A stretch of DNA of 27,577 nucleotides from Acidobacteriota bacterium (GCA_020853255.1 JADYZI010000323.1:1-27577), one strand, 5' to 3'; numbered from the stretch's first letter, positions 13,753-21,220 are shown. The notes: generated from the letters alone by a model not told the origin. Made by a program: numbers and translations.

Positions 13753-14311
13753 AGATTTGGACTTTGCCGCCCGATTCGCCGTTGCGTGCGGAACGAACAA
13801 GCCCGCCGAAATACGCCGAAAATACGGCATTTCCTATCATGCGGCGAGAAATTACCTGGAAGGCCGAGTGCCGGCGGCGGACAAGCTGAAAGAGATAAGA
13901 AATTTAACGAATGTTAATCTGAACTGGCTGTTATTGGGCGAGGGCGAGATATTCGAAAGGGAACGAGAAAGGGGGCCGGAACCGCCGGGACTGCTTGATG
14001 CCCTGGACGAGCGGATCCGTGCCGTCGTTCGCGAAGAGCTTGAGCGAACCGAAGGCCGCACCGGCCTAGGGATAGATGAATTCCTTGCGGGGTCGATAAG
14101 GCGGCATGACGATCCGGCGGCGGTGATGGCGGAATGGTACAGGCACGAGGGATGGCCGATGAGGGCGATATCGGTGCCGATATTTGCGGACTGGGACGGT
14201 TTGACAATCGAAGAAAAAGTAAATCAAATAAGAGCGCACCATGACGAGAATGTGCGGCACGTGAAACGACATGAAATTCTATCTCCCGAAACCACTAAAC
14301 CTGCTTCGTAA
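13724..14311 (+). CDS. CI-type phage repressor without peptidase domain
   Basis: A 195-residue repressor. Residues about 10-70 form a CI-family HTH domain (NKPAEIRRKYGISYHAARNYLEG) ending with NLNWLLLGEGEIF, a hallmark of this family. The middle has an acidic/basic helix (ALDERIRAVVREELERTEG), probably for oligomerisation. No S24/LexA-type peptidase motif is seen, so self-cleavage on DNA damage is unlikely. The next gene encodes a metalloprotease of the ImmA type. No Shine-Dalgarno site precedes the ATG, so leaderless or weak translation is possible. Confidence 0.85.
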   Translation: MSSEKLTVVKDLDFAARFAVACGTNKPAEIRRKYGISYHAARNYLEGRVPAADKLKEIRNLTNVNLNWLLLGEGEIFERERERGPEPPGLLDALDERIRAVVREELERTEGRTGLGIDEFLAGSIRRHDDPAAVMAEWYRHEGWPMRAISVPIFADWDGLTIEEKVNQIRAHHDENVRHVKRHEILSPETTKPAS

Positions 14312-14675
14312 TTTTGGCCGCGGACGCATGACCGGGCAGGATTTTGTTCACCTGATAGACGCCTGCGACATTGAGCTGGTCTTTTCAAGCACGGTGGCGA
14401 AGGGGCGATATTATTACTGCGAATCGACGGCGAAGCATGTGATAGTTCTGTCAACGAAGATCTCGCGGGAGGAACGGGCACAGGTGGGATGGCACGAGTT
14501 TGCACACTTTTTGCAGAACTACCGGCAGCCGGCGGCGATGCGTGCCGGTTATTGCCGGGCGGAAAAGCGAACGCGATCGGAGCGGTTTGCGGACCTGTTT
14601 GCGTTCGTATGTGTGACGGGCGTTCCGATCTGCGGGCGGATGGATTTTATAAAGACGCTGCTGACGGGTGAATAA
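14271..14675 (+). CDS. ImmA/IrrE-type metallopeptidase
   Basis: A 134-residue zinc peptidase with HEFAH at residues 75-79 and the third ligand likely in ERFADLFA (E104), typical of the ImmA/IrrE (DUF955) family. In ICEBs1 and similar elements ImmA cleaves the partner repressor ImmR to start induction. This gene overlaps the repressor's 3' end by 41 nt, which strongly suggests the same pairing. It is shorter than many relatives but the catalytic core is intact. Confidence 0.85.
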   Translation: MKFYLPKPLNLLRNFGRGRMTGQDFVHLIDACDIELVFSSTVAKGRYYYCESTAKHVIVLSTKISREERAQVGWHEFAHFLQNYRQPAAMRAGYCRAEKRTRSERFADLFAFVCVTGVPICGRMDFIKTLLTGE

Positions 14676-14793
14676 AGTGCTGACGGAAGAAGCCGAAGAA
14701 AACATGAAGAAGATCTATGGCCCGGAGCAGCTGCCGCTGGAGACGGATGAGGACCTGCTGCGGCTGGCGGAGCTGGTGGATGAGGAAGAATAG
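14668..14793 (+). CDS. Putative small acidic protein
   Basis: A short frame overlapping the end of the peptidase gene and running to TAG at 14791-14793. It encodes 41 residues from GTG 14668, 38 from GTG 14677 or 29 from ATG 14704. It is very acidic, with a helical tail (LLRLAELVDEEE). The start is uncertain and the binding site is weak. It may be a small modulator of repressor or protease, but this is only a guess from position. Confidence 0.4.
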   Translation: MNKVLTEEAEENMKKIYGPEQLPLETDEDLLRLAELVDEEE

Positions 14794-14794
14794 A

Positions 14795-15040
14795 TCAGGC
14801 GGCTAATTTCTGTTGACTGACGGCCTGGCTGGCGCGTATAAAATTATCAAGGCTTGATTGGTAAACGTACCAGTTGCCGCCGCGGCCGAAGCGGCGTGCT
14901 TCGAGCGTGCCGTCCTCGATCCATTCGACAAGTGTCGGGCGGCTGGGTGCCGGCCGGAAGATCCGCGAAAGAATACGCTCGACCTCGCCGAGCTTGATCA
15001 GCGGATCGATATTCAATAATGGCATCTGGTAGATGTGCAT
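14795..15040 (-). CDS. Small HTH (excisionase/MerR-like) protein
   Basis: An 81-residue protein with SRPTLVEWIEDGTLEARRFGRGGNWYVYQSSL, the pattern of the HTH_17/excisionase winged-helix family, and a short tail. It is the only minus-strand gene to the right of the repressor and lies between the immunity genes and the rightward operon. It would be a transcription factor or DNA-bending protein. Control of the rightward operon is a reasonable inference. AGGGAA lies just before the ATG. Confidence 0.75.
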   Translation of the reverse strand: MHIYQMPLLNIDPLIKLGEVERILSRIFRPAPSRPTLVEWIEDGTLEARRFGRGGNWYVYQSSLDNFIRASQAVSQQKLAA

Positions 15041-15179
15041 TTCCCTGCCTGTAGATTAAAAACTAAAAAAAAAGAAATTTCAATAGGTTTGAAAAAAACA
15101 GCCTGGCAGAGGTGCGCGTGAAATTGAGAGGATGGCCGTGACAGGTCTTTCCTCCATAACGGCGAATGACTCCTTATTT

Positions 15180-15209
15180 GGGACCTGATCGGTATCAGGT
15201 CCCTTTTTT
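15180..15209 (+). terminator. Rho-independent terminator abutting a start codon
   Basis: A perfect 10-bp stem GGGACCTGAT (15180-15189) with ATCAGGTCCC (15194-15203), CGGT loop, then T6 (15204-15209). This is the strongest terminator in the window. The ATG of the next small gene begins at the base after the T-run, so that gene and those downstream would need read-through, antitermination or a promoter inside the hairpin region. The 140 nt before it hold no gene but could be a leader RNA. Confidence 0.9.
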
Positions 15210-15371
15210 ATGACGCCTGAGACGCTGAAAGAACTTGCCCCGATCGTTGCGAGTGTGTGCGCGATGATCGTTTCGGTCGTGACCGCATATTTTGCGTACC
15301 GGGCGAACAAGAAGGCGGATGAGGCGGTGAAGCGGGCGGAGGAGAGCGAAAGGCGTGTATCGAATATTTGA
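15210..15371 (+). CDS. Small single-span membrane protein
   Basis: A 53-residue frame from ATG 15210 to TGA 15371. It has a hydrophobic segment near residues 10-29 (APIVASVCAMIVSVVTAYFA) followed by a charged helix (RANKKADEAVKRAEESERR), the form of small phage holin-like or membrane-anchor proteins. Its ATG directly follows a terminator T-run and has no Shine-Dalgarno site, so expression is unclear. An internal ATG at 15264 is another option. Confidence 0.55.
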   Translation: MTPETLKELAPIVASVCAMIVSVVTAYFAYRANKKADEAVKRAEESERRVSNI

Positions 15372-15425
15372 TCCGAGAAAGTTATCGAGAAGTTTATTGT
15401 GATGAGTATTTGAAGGATGGGGACA

Positions 15426-15492
15426 GAACCACCCCGGCCTAAAGAAAGAACCACCCCGGCCTAAAGGCCACCCCTCCTTGGTAAGGAGGGGA
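15426..15492 (+). repeat. Family A two-hairpin repeat, copy 3 (with duplicated block)
   Basis: The outer block GAACCACCCCGGCCT occurs twice (15426-15440 and 15448-15462). The second is followed by inner hairpin GGCC-TAAA-GGCC and terminal hairpin CCCCTCCTT-GGT-AAGGAGGGG. The AAGGAGG of the last arm lies about 12 nt before the Gam start, so the repeat seems to supply, and its hairpin may mask, that gene's ribosome-binding site. Confidence 0.85.
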
Positions 15493-15503
15493 GTAAGAAG
15501 AAA

Positions 15504-15986
15504 ATGGCGAAATTATCACAGAAGGCGGTGCGGGAGAGGGCCGATGAGTGGGCGGTGCTGCTTGGGAAAATACGCCAGGCGGAGGTCGCCCGCGAGGTTG
15601 CACTGGCACCGATAATTGAGCGGCATGCGGACGAGCTGGCACCGGTGCTGAACAAGCACGATGCGCGGATAGAGAAACTGCAGGCACAGGCGGATGGGAT
15701 CTATCAGGATGTGAAAGGCTGGCTGGAGGCACGGGGCGAACCGATCAGGCTTGAGGGTGAGCGCGCTGTGGCGGAGTTCAGGATAGCGACAAAGCTGGGG
15801 CCGCGGGTTGTGGATGTGAAGCGTTTTCTGGATGTGGCGCGGTCGAAGGGCGAGGCAATGTTTGACTGCATCAATATTTTGGTTGCAAAGGCAGAGACGG
15901 TGCTGGGCAAGCGAGACCTGGACGCGATCTCGCATAGGCCGGAGACGAAGGTGATAGAGGCTGGGTTGAAGCTCAAGGATTCTTAA
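15504..15986 (+). CDS. Gam-like host-nuclease inhibitor
   Basis: A 160-residue protein matching the Mu Gam family, which binds linear double-stranded DNA ends and blocks exonucleases. It has the helical N-terminus (RERADEWAVLLGKIRQAEVAREVALAPIIERH), a Trp-containing central helix (GWLEARGEPIRL) and the conserved beta strands (AEFRIATKLGPRVV, SHRPETKVIEAGLKLK). Length is close to Mu Gam (about 174). It lies on the rightward strand, away from transposase and MuB. Its binding site appears to come from the repeat just upstream. Confidence 0.8.
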   Translation: MAKLSQKAVRERADEWAVLLGKIRQAEVAREVALAPIIERHADELAPVLNKHDARIEKLQAQADGIYQDVKGWLEARGEPIRLEGERAVAEFRIATKLGPRVVDVKRFLDVARSKGEAMFDCINILVAKAETVLGKRDLDAISHRPETKVIEAGLKLKDS

Positions 15987-16106
15987 GAAAGGATTTGAGC
16001 CTGGTGAGACGCGAAAGGCGTCGCAAGGCCGGCTAGTCGTTAGTGATGGTTGTGGAGGGGCACCAAGCGACGCGGCGAATGAGCAAGCTCCTCCATATAG
16101 ATTTTC
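15987..16106 (+). other. Structured gap before the endolysin gene
   Basis: A 120-nt gap without a gene. It holds a hairpin GACGC-GAAAG-GCGTC (about 16009-16023) and a long-range stem TGGAGGGGC (about 16053-16061) with GCTCCTCCA (about 16088-16096, one G-U pair). No Shine-Dalgarno site is obvious for the following ATG, so the structure may affect translation, or the gap may be another repeat. Confidence 0.4.
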
Positions 16107-17279
16107 ATGAAGTTCGACCGCGAAAAGTTCTTTGATAATTACCGGCGTGAGTTTGGGCGGTTGACGCAGGCACAGGTGACGGCGGTCGAGTTTTTGCTGG
16201 GTCAATTCGAGAGTAGTTCAAAGTGGCAGTCGATACCGCAGATCGCGTATGCGTTTGCGACGATCAAACACGAAACGGCGAATACTTTTGAGCCGATCAC
16301 TGAATACGGCGGGCGTTCGTATTTCGACAAATACGATGGCCGTGACGATCTCGACAATACTAAACCGGGCGACGGATTTAGATTTCGCGGACGCGGGTAC
16401 GTCCAGATAACCGGGCGAAAGAACTATCGCAAGTTCGGGATCGAGGGTGATCCTGAAGCTGCACTTCGCCCGCAAATTGCCTTTCGGATAATGACCGACG
16501 GAATGCACAACGGATCATTCACCGGCAAGAAACTCGATGATTTTATCGACACTTTTCGCGGCAGGGATTATCTGGATGCCAGGCGAATTATAAACGGGCG
16601 GGACAAGGCCCAGCTTATCGCAAATTACGCAACCGATTTTGAGAACGTGCTTCAAAAGTCGCTTGTATCGGATTTTGAAGATCTTCGTGATGACGAGATC
16701 GAGAACGCATTGAATACCGTAGAGCTTCCGGCGGCGGAGTCTCGGCGAGAGCCGCAAGTTGATCCGCTAGATGAGCCAGCCGTAAATCGTGATGAGAGCA
16801 ACAAAGCCGCCGTCAATACCCCAGCCGAGACCCAACCACAGCAACTGGCGGAGAACATCACGAACGTCAATCAGGGCGGACAGGTGCCAGCGGATTTCAC
16901 GCCGGAGAACAAGACGTTGGTCGCACCGGAGCCAAGCGGAATGCTGACGCGGGGCTGGAAATGGATAGTTGGGTTGGGTGTGCTACCGACGAGTGCCGCG
17001 GGCCTGATCGAGACGATCAAAAATTATTCGGCGGACGGCCAGTTCAATATGGCCGATGCTCTGCGGGCCGCGAAAGATGTTTTGATCTTTCTGCTTCCGT
17101 ACCTGTTCTGGATAGGCCTCGCGTTCGTTGTGTTCTGGGGGCTGAAGGAACTGCTAAAGCAGGTGTCTTTCATGATCACCCAGTACACGCTGGCACGCGG
17201 CGATATGCACAACGTGAAGGTGGTCCCGGCCGTCAAGGAGCCGGAGCCGTCACGGATTATAGGATTATTTAGGAGCTAG
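16107..17279 (+). CDS. GH19-type endolysin with C-terminal membrane anchor
   Basis: A 390-residue lysis enzyme. Residues about 1-185 match the GH19 chitinase/lysozyme-like fold: AFATIKHETANTFEPITEYGG with probable catalytic E56, then GFRFRGRGYVQITGRKNY and a closing helix. This fold cuts peptidoglycan glycan strands in phage endolysins. A Pro/Glu/Asn-rich linker (about 200-280) leads to hydrophobic segments near 288-306 and 327-350 (IFLLPYLFWIGLAFVVFWG). Such a C-terminal anchor is unusual for an endolysin and suggests a membrane-held enzyme. Confidence 0.85.
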   Translation: MKFDREKFFDNYRREFGRLTQAQVTAVEFLLGQFESSSKWQSIPQIAYAFATIKHETANTFEPITEYGGRSYFDKYDGRDDLDNTKPGDGFRFRGRGYVQITGRKNYRKFGIEGDPEAALRPQIAFRIMTDGMHNGSFTGKKLDDFIDTFRGRDYLDARRIINGRDKAQLIANYATDFENVLQKSLVSDFEDLRDDEIENALNTVELPAAESRREPQVDPLDEPAVNRDESNKAAVNTPAETQPQQLAENITNVNQGGQVPADFTPENKTLVAPEPSGMLTRGWKWIVGLGVLPTSAAGLIETIKNYSADGQFNMADALRAAKDVLIFLLPYLFWIGLAFVVFWGLKELLKQVSFMITQYTLARGDMHNVKVVPAVKEPEPSRIIGLFRS

Positions 17280-17285
17280 GGCTTT

Positions 17286-17633
17286 ATGGATTATTTGACC
17301 CTGATATTTGGACTGGCCGCGTTTTTGGCCGCGTGTCTGCTGGACATAAATTCGAGCACGGAAATGACCCGATACGGGATCAAGGAAACTGTCCCGCTGG
17401 TGTCTGACGGCAAGGGTAATTTCAGCCTTTGGCGGTCGCTGATCTTTGTGATCGTTCCGCCGGTGCTGGTGCTGATCGTGTTCTTTACCGCCAAAGACGT
17501 TGACGGTTTTGATCGTGTGTGGGCGGGCATCTTCCTGCTGCCCGGTGCCGCCCTGCACCTGTTCGCGTGGTGGCACAACCGGCGGCTGATCCGCAAGGTA
17601 AAGAACGGCCTGAATCCGGGAGGCATTATTTGA
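17286..17633 (+). CDS. Small membrane protein, holin candidate
   Basis: A 115-residue protein with three probable membrane segments: residues 3-20 (LTLIFGLAAFLAACLLD), 48-68 (SLIFVIVPPVLVLIVFF) and 79-95 (WAGIFLLPGAALHLFAW), and a basic tail. Its place between endolysin and spanin-like genes makes it a holin candidate. Its site AGGAG lies inside the last codons of the endolysin gene. No family match is claimed. Confidence 0.7.
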   Translation: MDYLTLIFGLAAFLAACLLDINSSTEMTRYGIKETVPLVSDGKGNFSLWRSLIFVIVPPVLVLIVFFTAKDVDGFDRVWAGIFLLPGAALHLFAWWHNRRLIRKVKNGLNPGGII

Positions 17634-17636
17634 CGA

Positions 17637-17945
17637 ATGGAACCCTCACCGTTTCTCCATCCGGGATTTATCGTGCCCGTCGCCGTTGGCGTGATCGGGT
17701 TCATCGCGTGGCTGATCAGGCTGGAATCAAAAGTGACGACGAACTCGCAATTGATAATCAAGAACGAGGTGCGGATGGACGATTGCATAAAGCTGCTGGA
17801 CGGTCACCGGGCGAACTCGGACATCCATTTCAACCTGCGGACGGCACAGGAGAGCGAGAAACGGCAAGACGAACGCTTTCAGGGCATTCAGCGGGAGCTG
17901 ACCGAAATAAAGGCGATGATCAGGGAGCTCAATGACGACGATTAG
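17637..17945 (+). CDS. Single-span membrane protein with coiled coil
   Basis: A 102-residue protein with one hydrophobic segment near residues 10-27 (FIVPVAVGVIGFIAWLI) and a long charged helix to the end (ESEKRQDERFQGIQRELTEIKAMIREL), likely a coiled coil. This form is seen in holin-associated and small phage membrane proteins of lysis cassettes. A GGAGG site precedes it. Its end overlaps the next gene by 14 nt. Confidence 0.7.
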   Translation: MEPSPFLHPGFIVPVAVGVIGFIAWLIRLESKVTTNSQLIIKNEVRMDDCIKLLDGHRANSDIHFNLRTAQESEKRQDERFQGIQRELTEIKAMIRELNDDD

Positions 17946-18354
17946 AGACATCAGCGGCTATGCGTGGTATGGGATGACACCGAGACAGAAGGCGGCGATC
18001 ATCGGGGTTGTGCTGATAGTTGCGGCGGCGTTCATCTTTGTCACGGTCAAATGGGTAGGAACGACGGTCGAGGTCAGACGGCTTGAGCGTGACGCGAACC
18101 ACGCCAAAGAGGAAGCGAAAGAACACCTGGCACAGGCCGCGAAAATTGCCCGCGAGAAACTGGAACTGGAAAGGAAGCTGGCAGAGATAGAGGCAAAACG
18201 AGATGCAAAAGTCACCGAAACAGAAAAAGCCCATATTGACACTCTTGATGCTCTTGCTGATTACGACCGTGCTTTGCGGAACAGCCGCAGTGATAACCCC
18301 AGCACAGAGCAGCTCTGCCGTGAACTCGCAGCCCTCGGCTACCCCTGTTCCTGA
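17932..18354 (+). CDS. Rz-like inner-membrane spanin candidate
   Basis: A 140-residue protein with an N-terminal membrane anchor near residues 21-41 (AAIIGVVLIVAAAFIFVTVKW). A long coiled coil follows (about 48-110, EEAKEHLAQAAKIAREKLELERKLAEIEAKRD), then a short tail with two Cys. This is the classic Rz (i-spanin) plan. A second reading frame starts inside it at 18203, as Rz1 does inside Rz. The family cannot be confirmed by sequence alone since spanins diverge strongly. Confidence 0.65.
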   Translation: MTTIRDISGYAWYGMTPRQKAAIIGVVLIVAAAFIFVTVKWVGTTVEVRRLERDANHAKEEAKEHLAQAAKIAREKLELERKLAEIEAKRDAKVTETEKAHIDTLDALADYDRALRNSRSDNPSTEQLCRELAALGYPCS

Positions 18355-18688
18355 TGAGGCGTTCCGGCGGGCGGTAGCAGAAGCCCTTGAGGAACTGCGG
18401 GCCGCGCGTAAGGTGATCGACGCCCAGAAATCGGAATTGAAGATCGCCTATGAACTGATCGCCCTTGAACGGCAGGTTTCGGACGGGTTGAAAAACATCA
18501 GGACGCTTGACGCGGCGGAGCGGCAGCAACTGCAACAGGCACTAGCCGCAAAGGACCGAGTGATAGCGGCATACGAAGCCGAGATCGTCGTTCTGAAGAA
18601 AAACCGGTGGTCAGGGTGGAAATGGATCAAGGCCGCCGCGGTCGGTGCTGGTGCAGGGATAGTGATCGGGGCGATCGTGCGGAGATAA
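18203..18688 (+). CDS. Exported Rz1-like or membrane protein overlapping Rz-like gene
   Basis: A 161-residue protein whose first 152 nt lie out of frame within the Rz-like gene. The N-terminus is a signal-peptide-like basic/hydrophobic stretch (KPILTLLMLLLITTVLCG) with a Cys, although TVLC is not a good lipobox. A Ser/Pro-rich linker, a helical coiled-coil region and a Gly/Ala-rich C-terminal hydrophobic segment (AAAVGAGAGIVIGAIV) follow. It is much larger than typical Rz1. GAGG lies about 9 nt before the ATG. It ends directly against family A repeat copy 4. Confidence 0.65.
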   Translation: MQKSPKQKKPILTLLMLLLITTVLCGTAAVITPAQSSSAVNSQPSATPVPDEAFRRAVAEALEELRAARKVIDAQKSELKIAYELIALERQVSDGLKNIRTLDAAERQQLQQALAAKDRVIAAYEAEIVVLKKNRWSGWKWIKAAAVGAGAGIVIGAIVRR

Positions 18689-18739
18689 AACCACCCCGTC
18701 AGCCGAAGCGGCTGCCACCCCTCCTTGGTAAGGAGGGGA
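18689..18739 (+). repeat. Family A two-hairpin repeat, copy 4
   Basis: Begins right after the stop codon of the spanin-like gene. It has AACCACCCC, inner hairpin CAGCC-GAAGC-GGCTG and terminal hairpin CCCCTCCTT-GGT-AAGGAGGGG, nearly identical to copy 2. The following 86 nt to the next gene show no other feature. Confidence 0.9.
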
Positions 18740-18825
18740 ACAAGATCGCGGTCTGGTCAAGAAAAAGCGAATGGCTGCGGAGACGCGTGGGATGCCGACT
18801 TTCCCGGGCCGCGAGAAACTAAGAG

Positions 18826-19440
18826 ATGGCATACAACCAGGAAGCGATTGAGAAGGCCCGCGGGTTGTACATTAAATACGGCGGCGGAAACTTTGACGCC
18901 ATTCAGCGGGAAATGCAGAAGCAGTATCCGGGTTGGCGCAAGTCGAACCTGGTGGGCCGGCAGGAGAAGGCGTATCGCGGACGGGTTGCACGGGAAAAGC
19001 TTGGATGGGTCGAGCTTTACGGTTTTGAAAAATCGCTCAAGCTGCACCTGCTGCAACTGGCAACGTCGGCGAACAATGATGAGCAGGACCTGTACCTGGG
19101 CATCAAGGCGGTCAGGAAAGAACTGCAGACGAAGGTGGCGGCCGGAATAGCGACGAGAGACGAGGTCTATTCGTACCGGGATTTTTGCAAACTGGAGATC
19201 GACGCGCGCAAGAACCTTGACCTAAGCCAGGACAACCTTGAGACGTTCGTTTCGGGTTACGAGAAGCTGCTGATCTGGCTGGGGGAACTGGACGCGGCGG
19301 CGGCGAAGGTGGTGGTGAAACACGGCGACAGGCTGGCCGAGATGGCGAAGGCCCATTATGGCGAAGAGGAAACCGAGTTCGACGGAGCAGGCGATAGAGC
19401 GGATGAAGGCGGCGGCGAACCGTTTAGCCTGCTCACTTAG
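18826..19440 (+). CDS. Probable terminase small subunit
   Basis: A 204-residue protein directly before the terminase large subunit, the usual place of the small subunit that recognises phage DNA for packaging. The N-terminus is HTH-like (AIEKARGLYIKYGGGNFDAIQREMQKQY), and the rest is mostly helix. No specific family was recognised; the call rests on position and length. Its last 83 nt overlap the large-subunit gene in another frame. Confidence 0.6.
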   Translation: MAYNQEAIEKARGLYIKYGGGNFDAIQREMQKQYPGWRKSNLVGRQEKAYRGRVAREKLGWVELYGFEKSLKLHLLQLATSANNDEQDLYLGIKAVRKELQTKVAAGIATRDEVYSYRDFCKLEIDARKNLDLSQDNLETFVSGYEKLLIWLGELDAAAAKVVVKHGDRLAEMAKAHYGEEETEFDGAGDRADEGGGEPFSLLT

Positions 19441-21181
19441 CTTTGACGACGACGACATTAGTTTGAAGCCACTGAGTTGGTGGCGTGCACGCTGGCACGA
19501 TCGGGAAACGCAGCGGTTGTTCATTGAAAACTTTATCTATGTTCGCGACGCCTTTGATGAGAACAGGCTGACGCTGCTGAAACTCAATGAGATCCAGCAG
19601 CATCTACATGCCGAATTGACGGGCCGGGACGTCGTGATCAAATCGCGTCGGCAAGGACTGTCCACCTATTTCAAGGCGGCGTTCTTTGCCAACGCGGTGA
19701 TCAATTCGGGACGGAATGTGCGGATAGTTCCGCACGACCCGGACACCGAGGCACAGTTTCGGGCGGACTTTAGGGTGATGTACGAGAACCTGCCGGCGCA
19801 TTTGAAACCGGAGACGAAATATTACTCGGAGGACCTGATCGAGTTCAAGGATGCGGTCAAGGGGACGATCAACTCGCGTGTATCGACGGCTAGCGTTCAG
19901 CCGGGGCATGAAGGGAAAGGCCGCGGGCAGACGATCACTGATCTTCATTTGACCGAGCCGCCGTTCTGGCGTGGCGATGCGAAGAAGGCGGCGACATCGC
20001 TGCTTGAAGCCGCCCAGGGCGGACGGGTTGCGGTGGAATCGACAGCGTTCGGCATTGACTGGACGCACGCGATCTATCAACAGGGGAAGAAGGGCGAGGC
20101 GGGATGGAAATCGTTCTTCTTCGAATGGTGGTGGAAGCGGTCGTATCGGGTGGCTGGTTCGCGGTTTGCCCAGGGACGGAAGAAGGAATGGGTTTTGCTC
20201 CTTCCGGGGCAAACGCTCAAGGAGATCTGGTCGGTACCGGCTGGTGCGCTGTCGGAGGCCGACCGGATCGCCAAGCGAAACCGGTTTGACCAGGCCAAAG
20301 TGAGCGAGGACGAGCAGGCCGTCTGCGAGCTGATACTCGCCCATTTGAAACGGAAAGGGCACGTCGAGAAATGGGCTCATTGGTATGTGGACGACGTTGC
20401 CGAGTTTCTGGCATGGCGGCGGGCGAAGATAGCGGAGCTGCCGGGCGGCGAGGCACAGTTCAAGATCGAGTACCCGGAAAACGACGTTGACTGCTTTGAA
20501 CAGACGGGCCGGCCGGTGATCCAGGGTAGATATTTGAAGGTGACGTGTTTGCCGGAAGAAGATCCGCGGGACGCGACGGAATACATCATCGGCGTCGATA
20601 CATCGCTTGGACATGAGACGGGAGATCCGTCGGCGATCGAGGTGATCGACCTGATGACCGGGCGGCAGGTGCACTCGGAAGTGTTGAAGCGGTCGCCGGA
20701 CCTCTTAGCCTATCGCGTGGCCGAGCTTCACGAGCGGTACAACCGGGCGGTTTGCGTGGTCGAGCGGAATAACACCGGCATCGCCACGATCCGCGAGCTG
20801 CAGAAGCTGATACCGGAAGAATATGTATTTCGCTACTTGGACCGGCGGCTACAACGAAAGATAGAGGACGGAGACCTGACGGCGGACGAGGCTTTTGCCC
20901 AGGCGGAATTCGGGCTGCCGACGACCGAGGCGAACAAGGCCGATTATGCGATTGAGCTTGAACGGGCGGTGAGGACCGGGGAGATCGGGCTTTCGAACGA
21001 AGCGTGGGCGGAGGAAGCGAGAACGTGCGTGTGGTTTGACAACGGAAAGTGGGGAGCGATGAGCGGCTATCACGACGATCGGGTGATCGCGTTGGCGATC
21101 GCGAATTATGTGCGGGTGAAACTGCTGGGGCAGTTCATGGGATTTGTGGGCGTGGTACCGGAGGTTGGGTACGCGCGGTGA
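19358..21181 (+). CDS. Terminase large subunit
   Basis: A 607-residue packaging motor protein. The ATPase domain has a Walker A-like loop KSRRQGLST (95-103) and Walker B TITDLHLTE (192-200). The RNase H-like nuclease domain has IGVDTS (D414), CVVERNN (E469) and YHDDRVIALA (D573/D574). Terminase packages phage DNA into the prohead and cuts it. The start at 19358 gives an 83-nt overlap with the preceding gene; a second in-frame ATG lies at 19403. In Mu-like phages the enzyme packages host-linked DNA by headful. Confidence 0.93.
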   Translation: MAKRKPSSTEQAIERMKAAANRLACSLSFDDDDISLKPLSWWRARWHDRETQRLFIENFIYVRDAFDENRLTLLKLNEIQQHLHAELTGRDVVIKSRRQGLSTYFKAAFFANAVINSGRNVRIVPHDPDTEAQFRADFRVMYENLPAHLKPETKYYSEDLIEFKDAVKGTINSRVSTASVQPGHEGKGRGQTITDLHLTEPPFWRGDAKKAATSLLEAAQGGRVAVESTAFGIDWTHAIYQQGKKGEAGWKSFFFEWWWKRSYRVAGSRFAQGRKKEWVLLLPGQTLKEIWSVPAGALSEADRIAKRNRFDQAKVSEDEQAVCELILAHLKRKGHVEKWAHWYVDDVAEFLAWRRAKIAELPGGEAQFKIEYPENDVDCFEQTGRPVIQGRYLKVTCLPEEDPRDATEYIIGVDTSLGHETGDPSAIEVIDLMTGRQVHSEVLKRSPDLLAYRVAELHERYNRAVCVVERNNTGIATIRELQKLIPEEYVFRYLDRRLQRKIEDGDLTADEAFAQAEFGLPTTEANKADYAIELERAVRTGEIGLSNEAWAEEARTCVWFDNGKWGAMSGYHDDRVIALAIANYVRVKLLGQFMGFVGVVPEVGYAR

Positions 21182-21189
21182 AAGTTAGA

Positions 21190-21220
21190 TTCACCACAGA
21201 GGCACAGAGGACACGGAGAG
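21190..21220. repeat. Family D repeat (ACAGAGG/CACGGAGA type), copy 1
   Basis: TTCACCACAGAGGCACAGAG followed by GACACGGAGAG, in the short gap after the terminase gene. A near copy lies at 21512-21541 and a relative at 24135-24176. It reaches to the ribosome-binding region (AAAGG) of the next gene. Confidence 0.75.
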
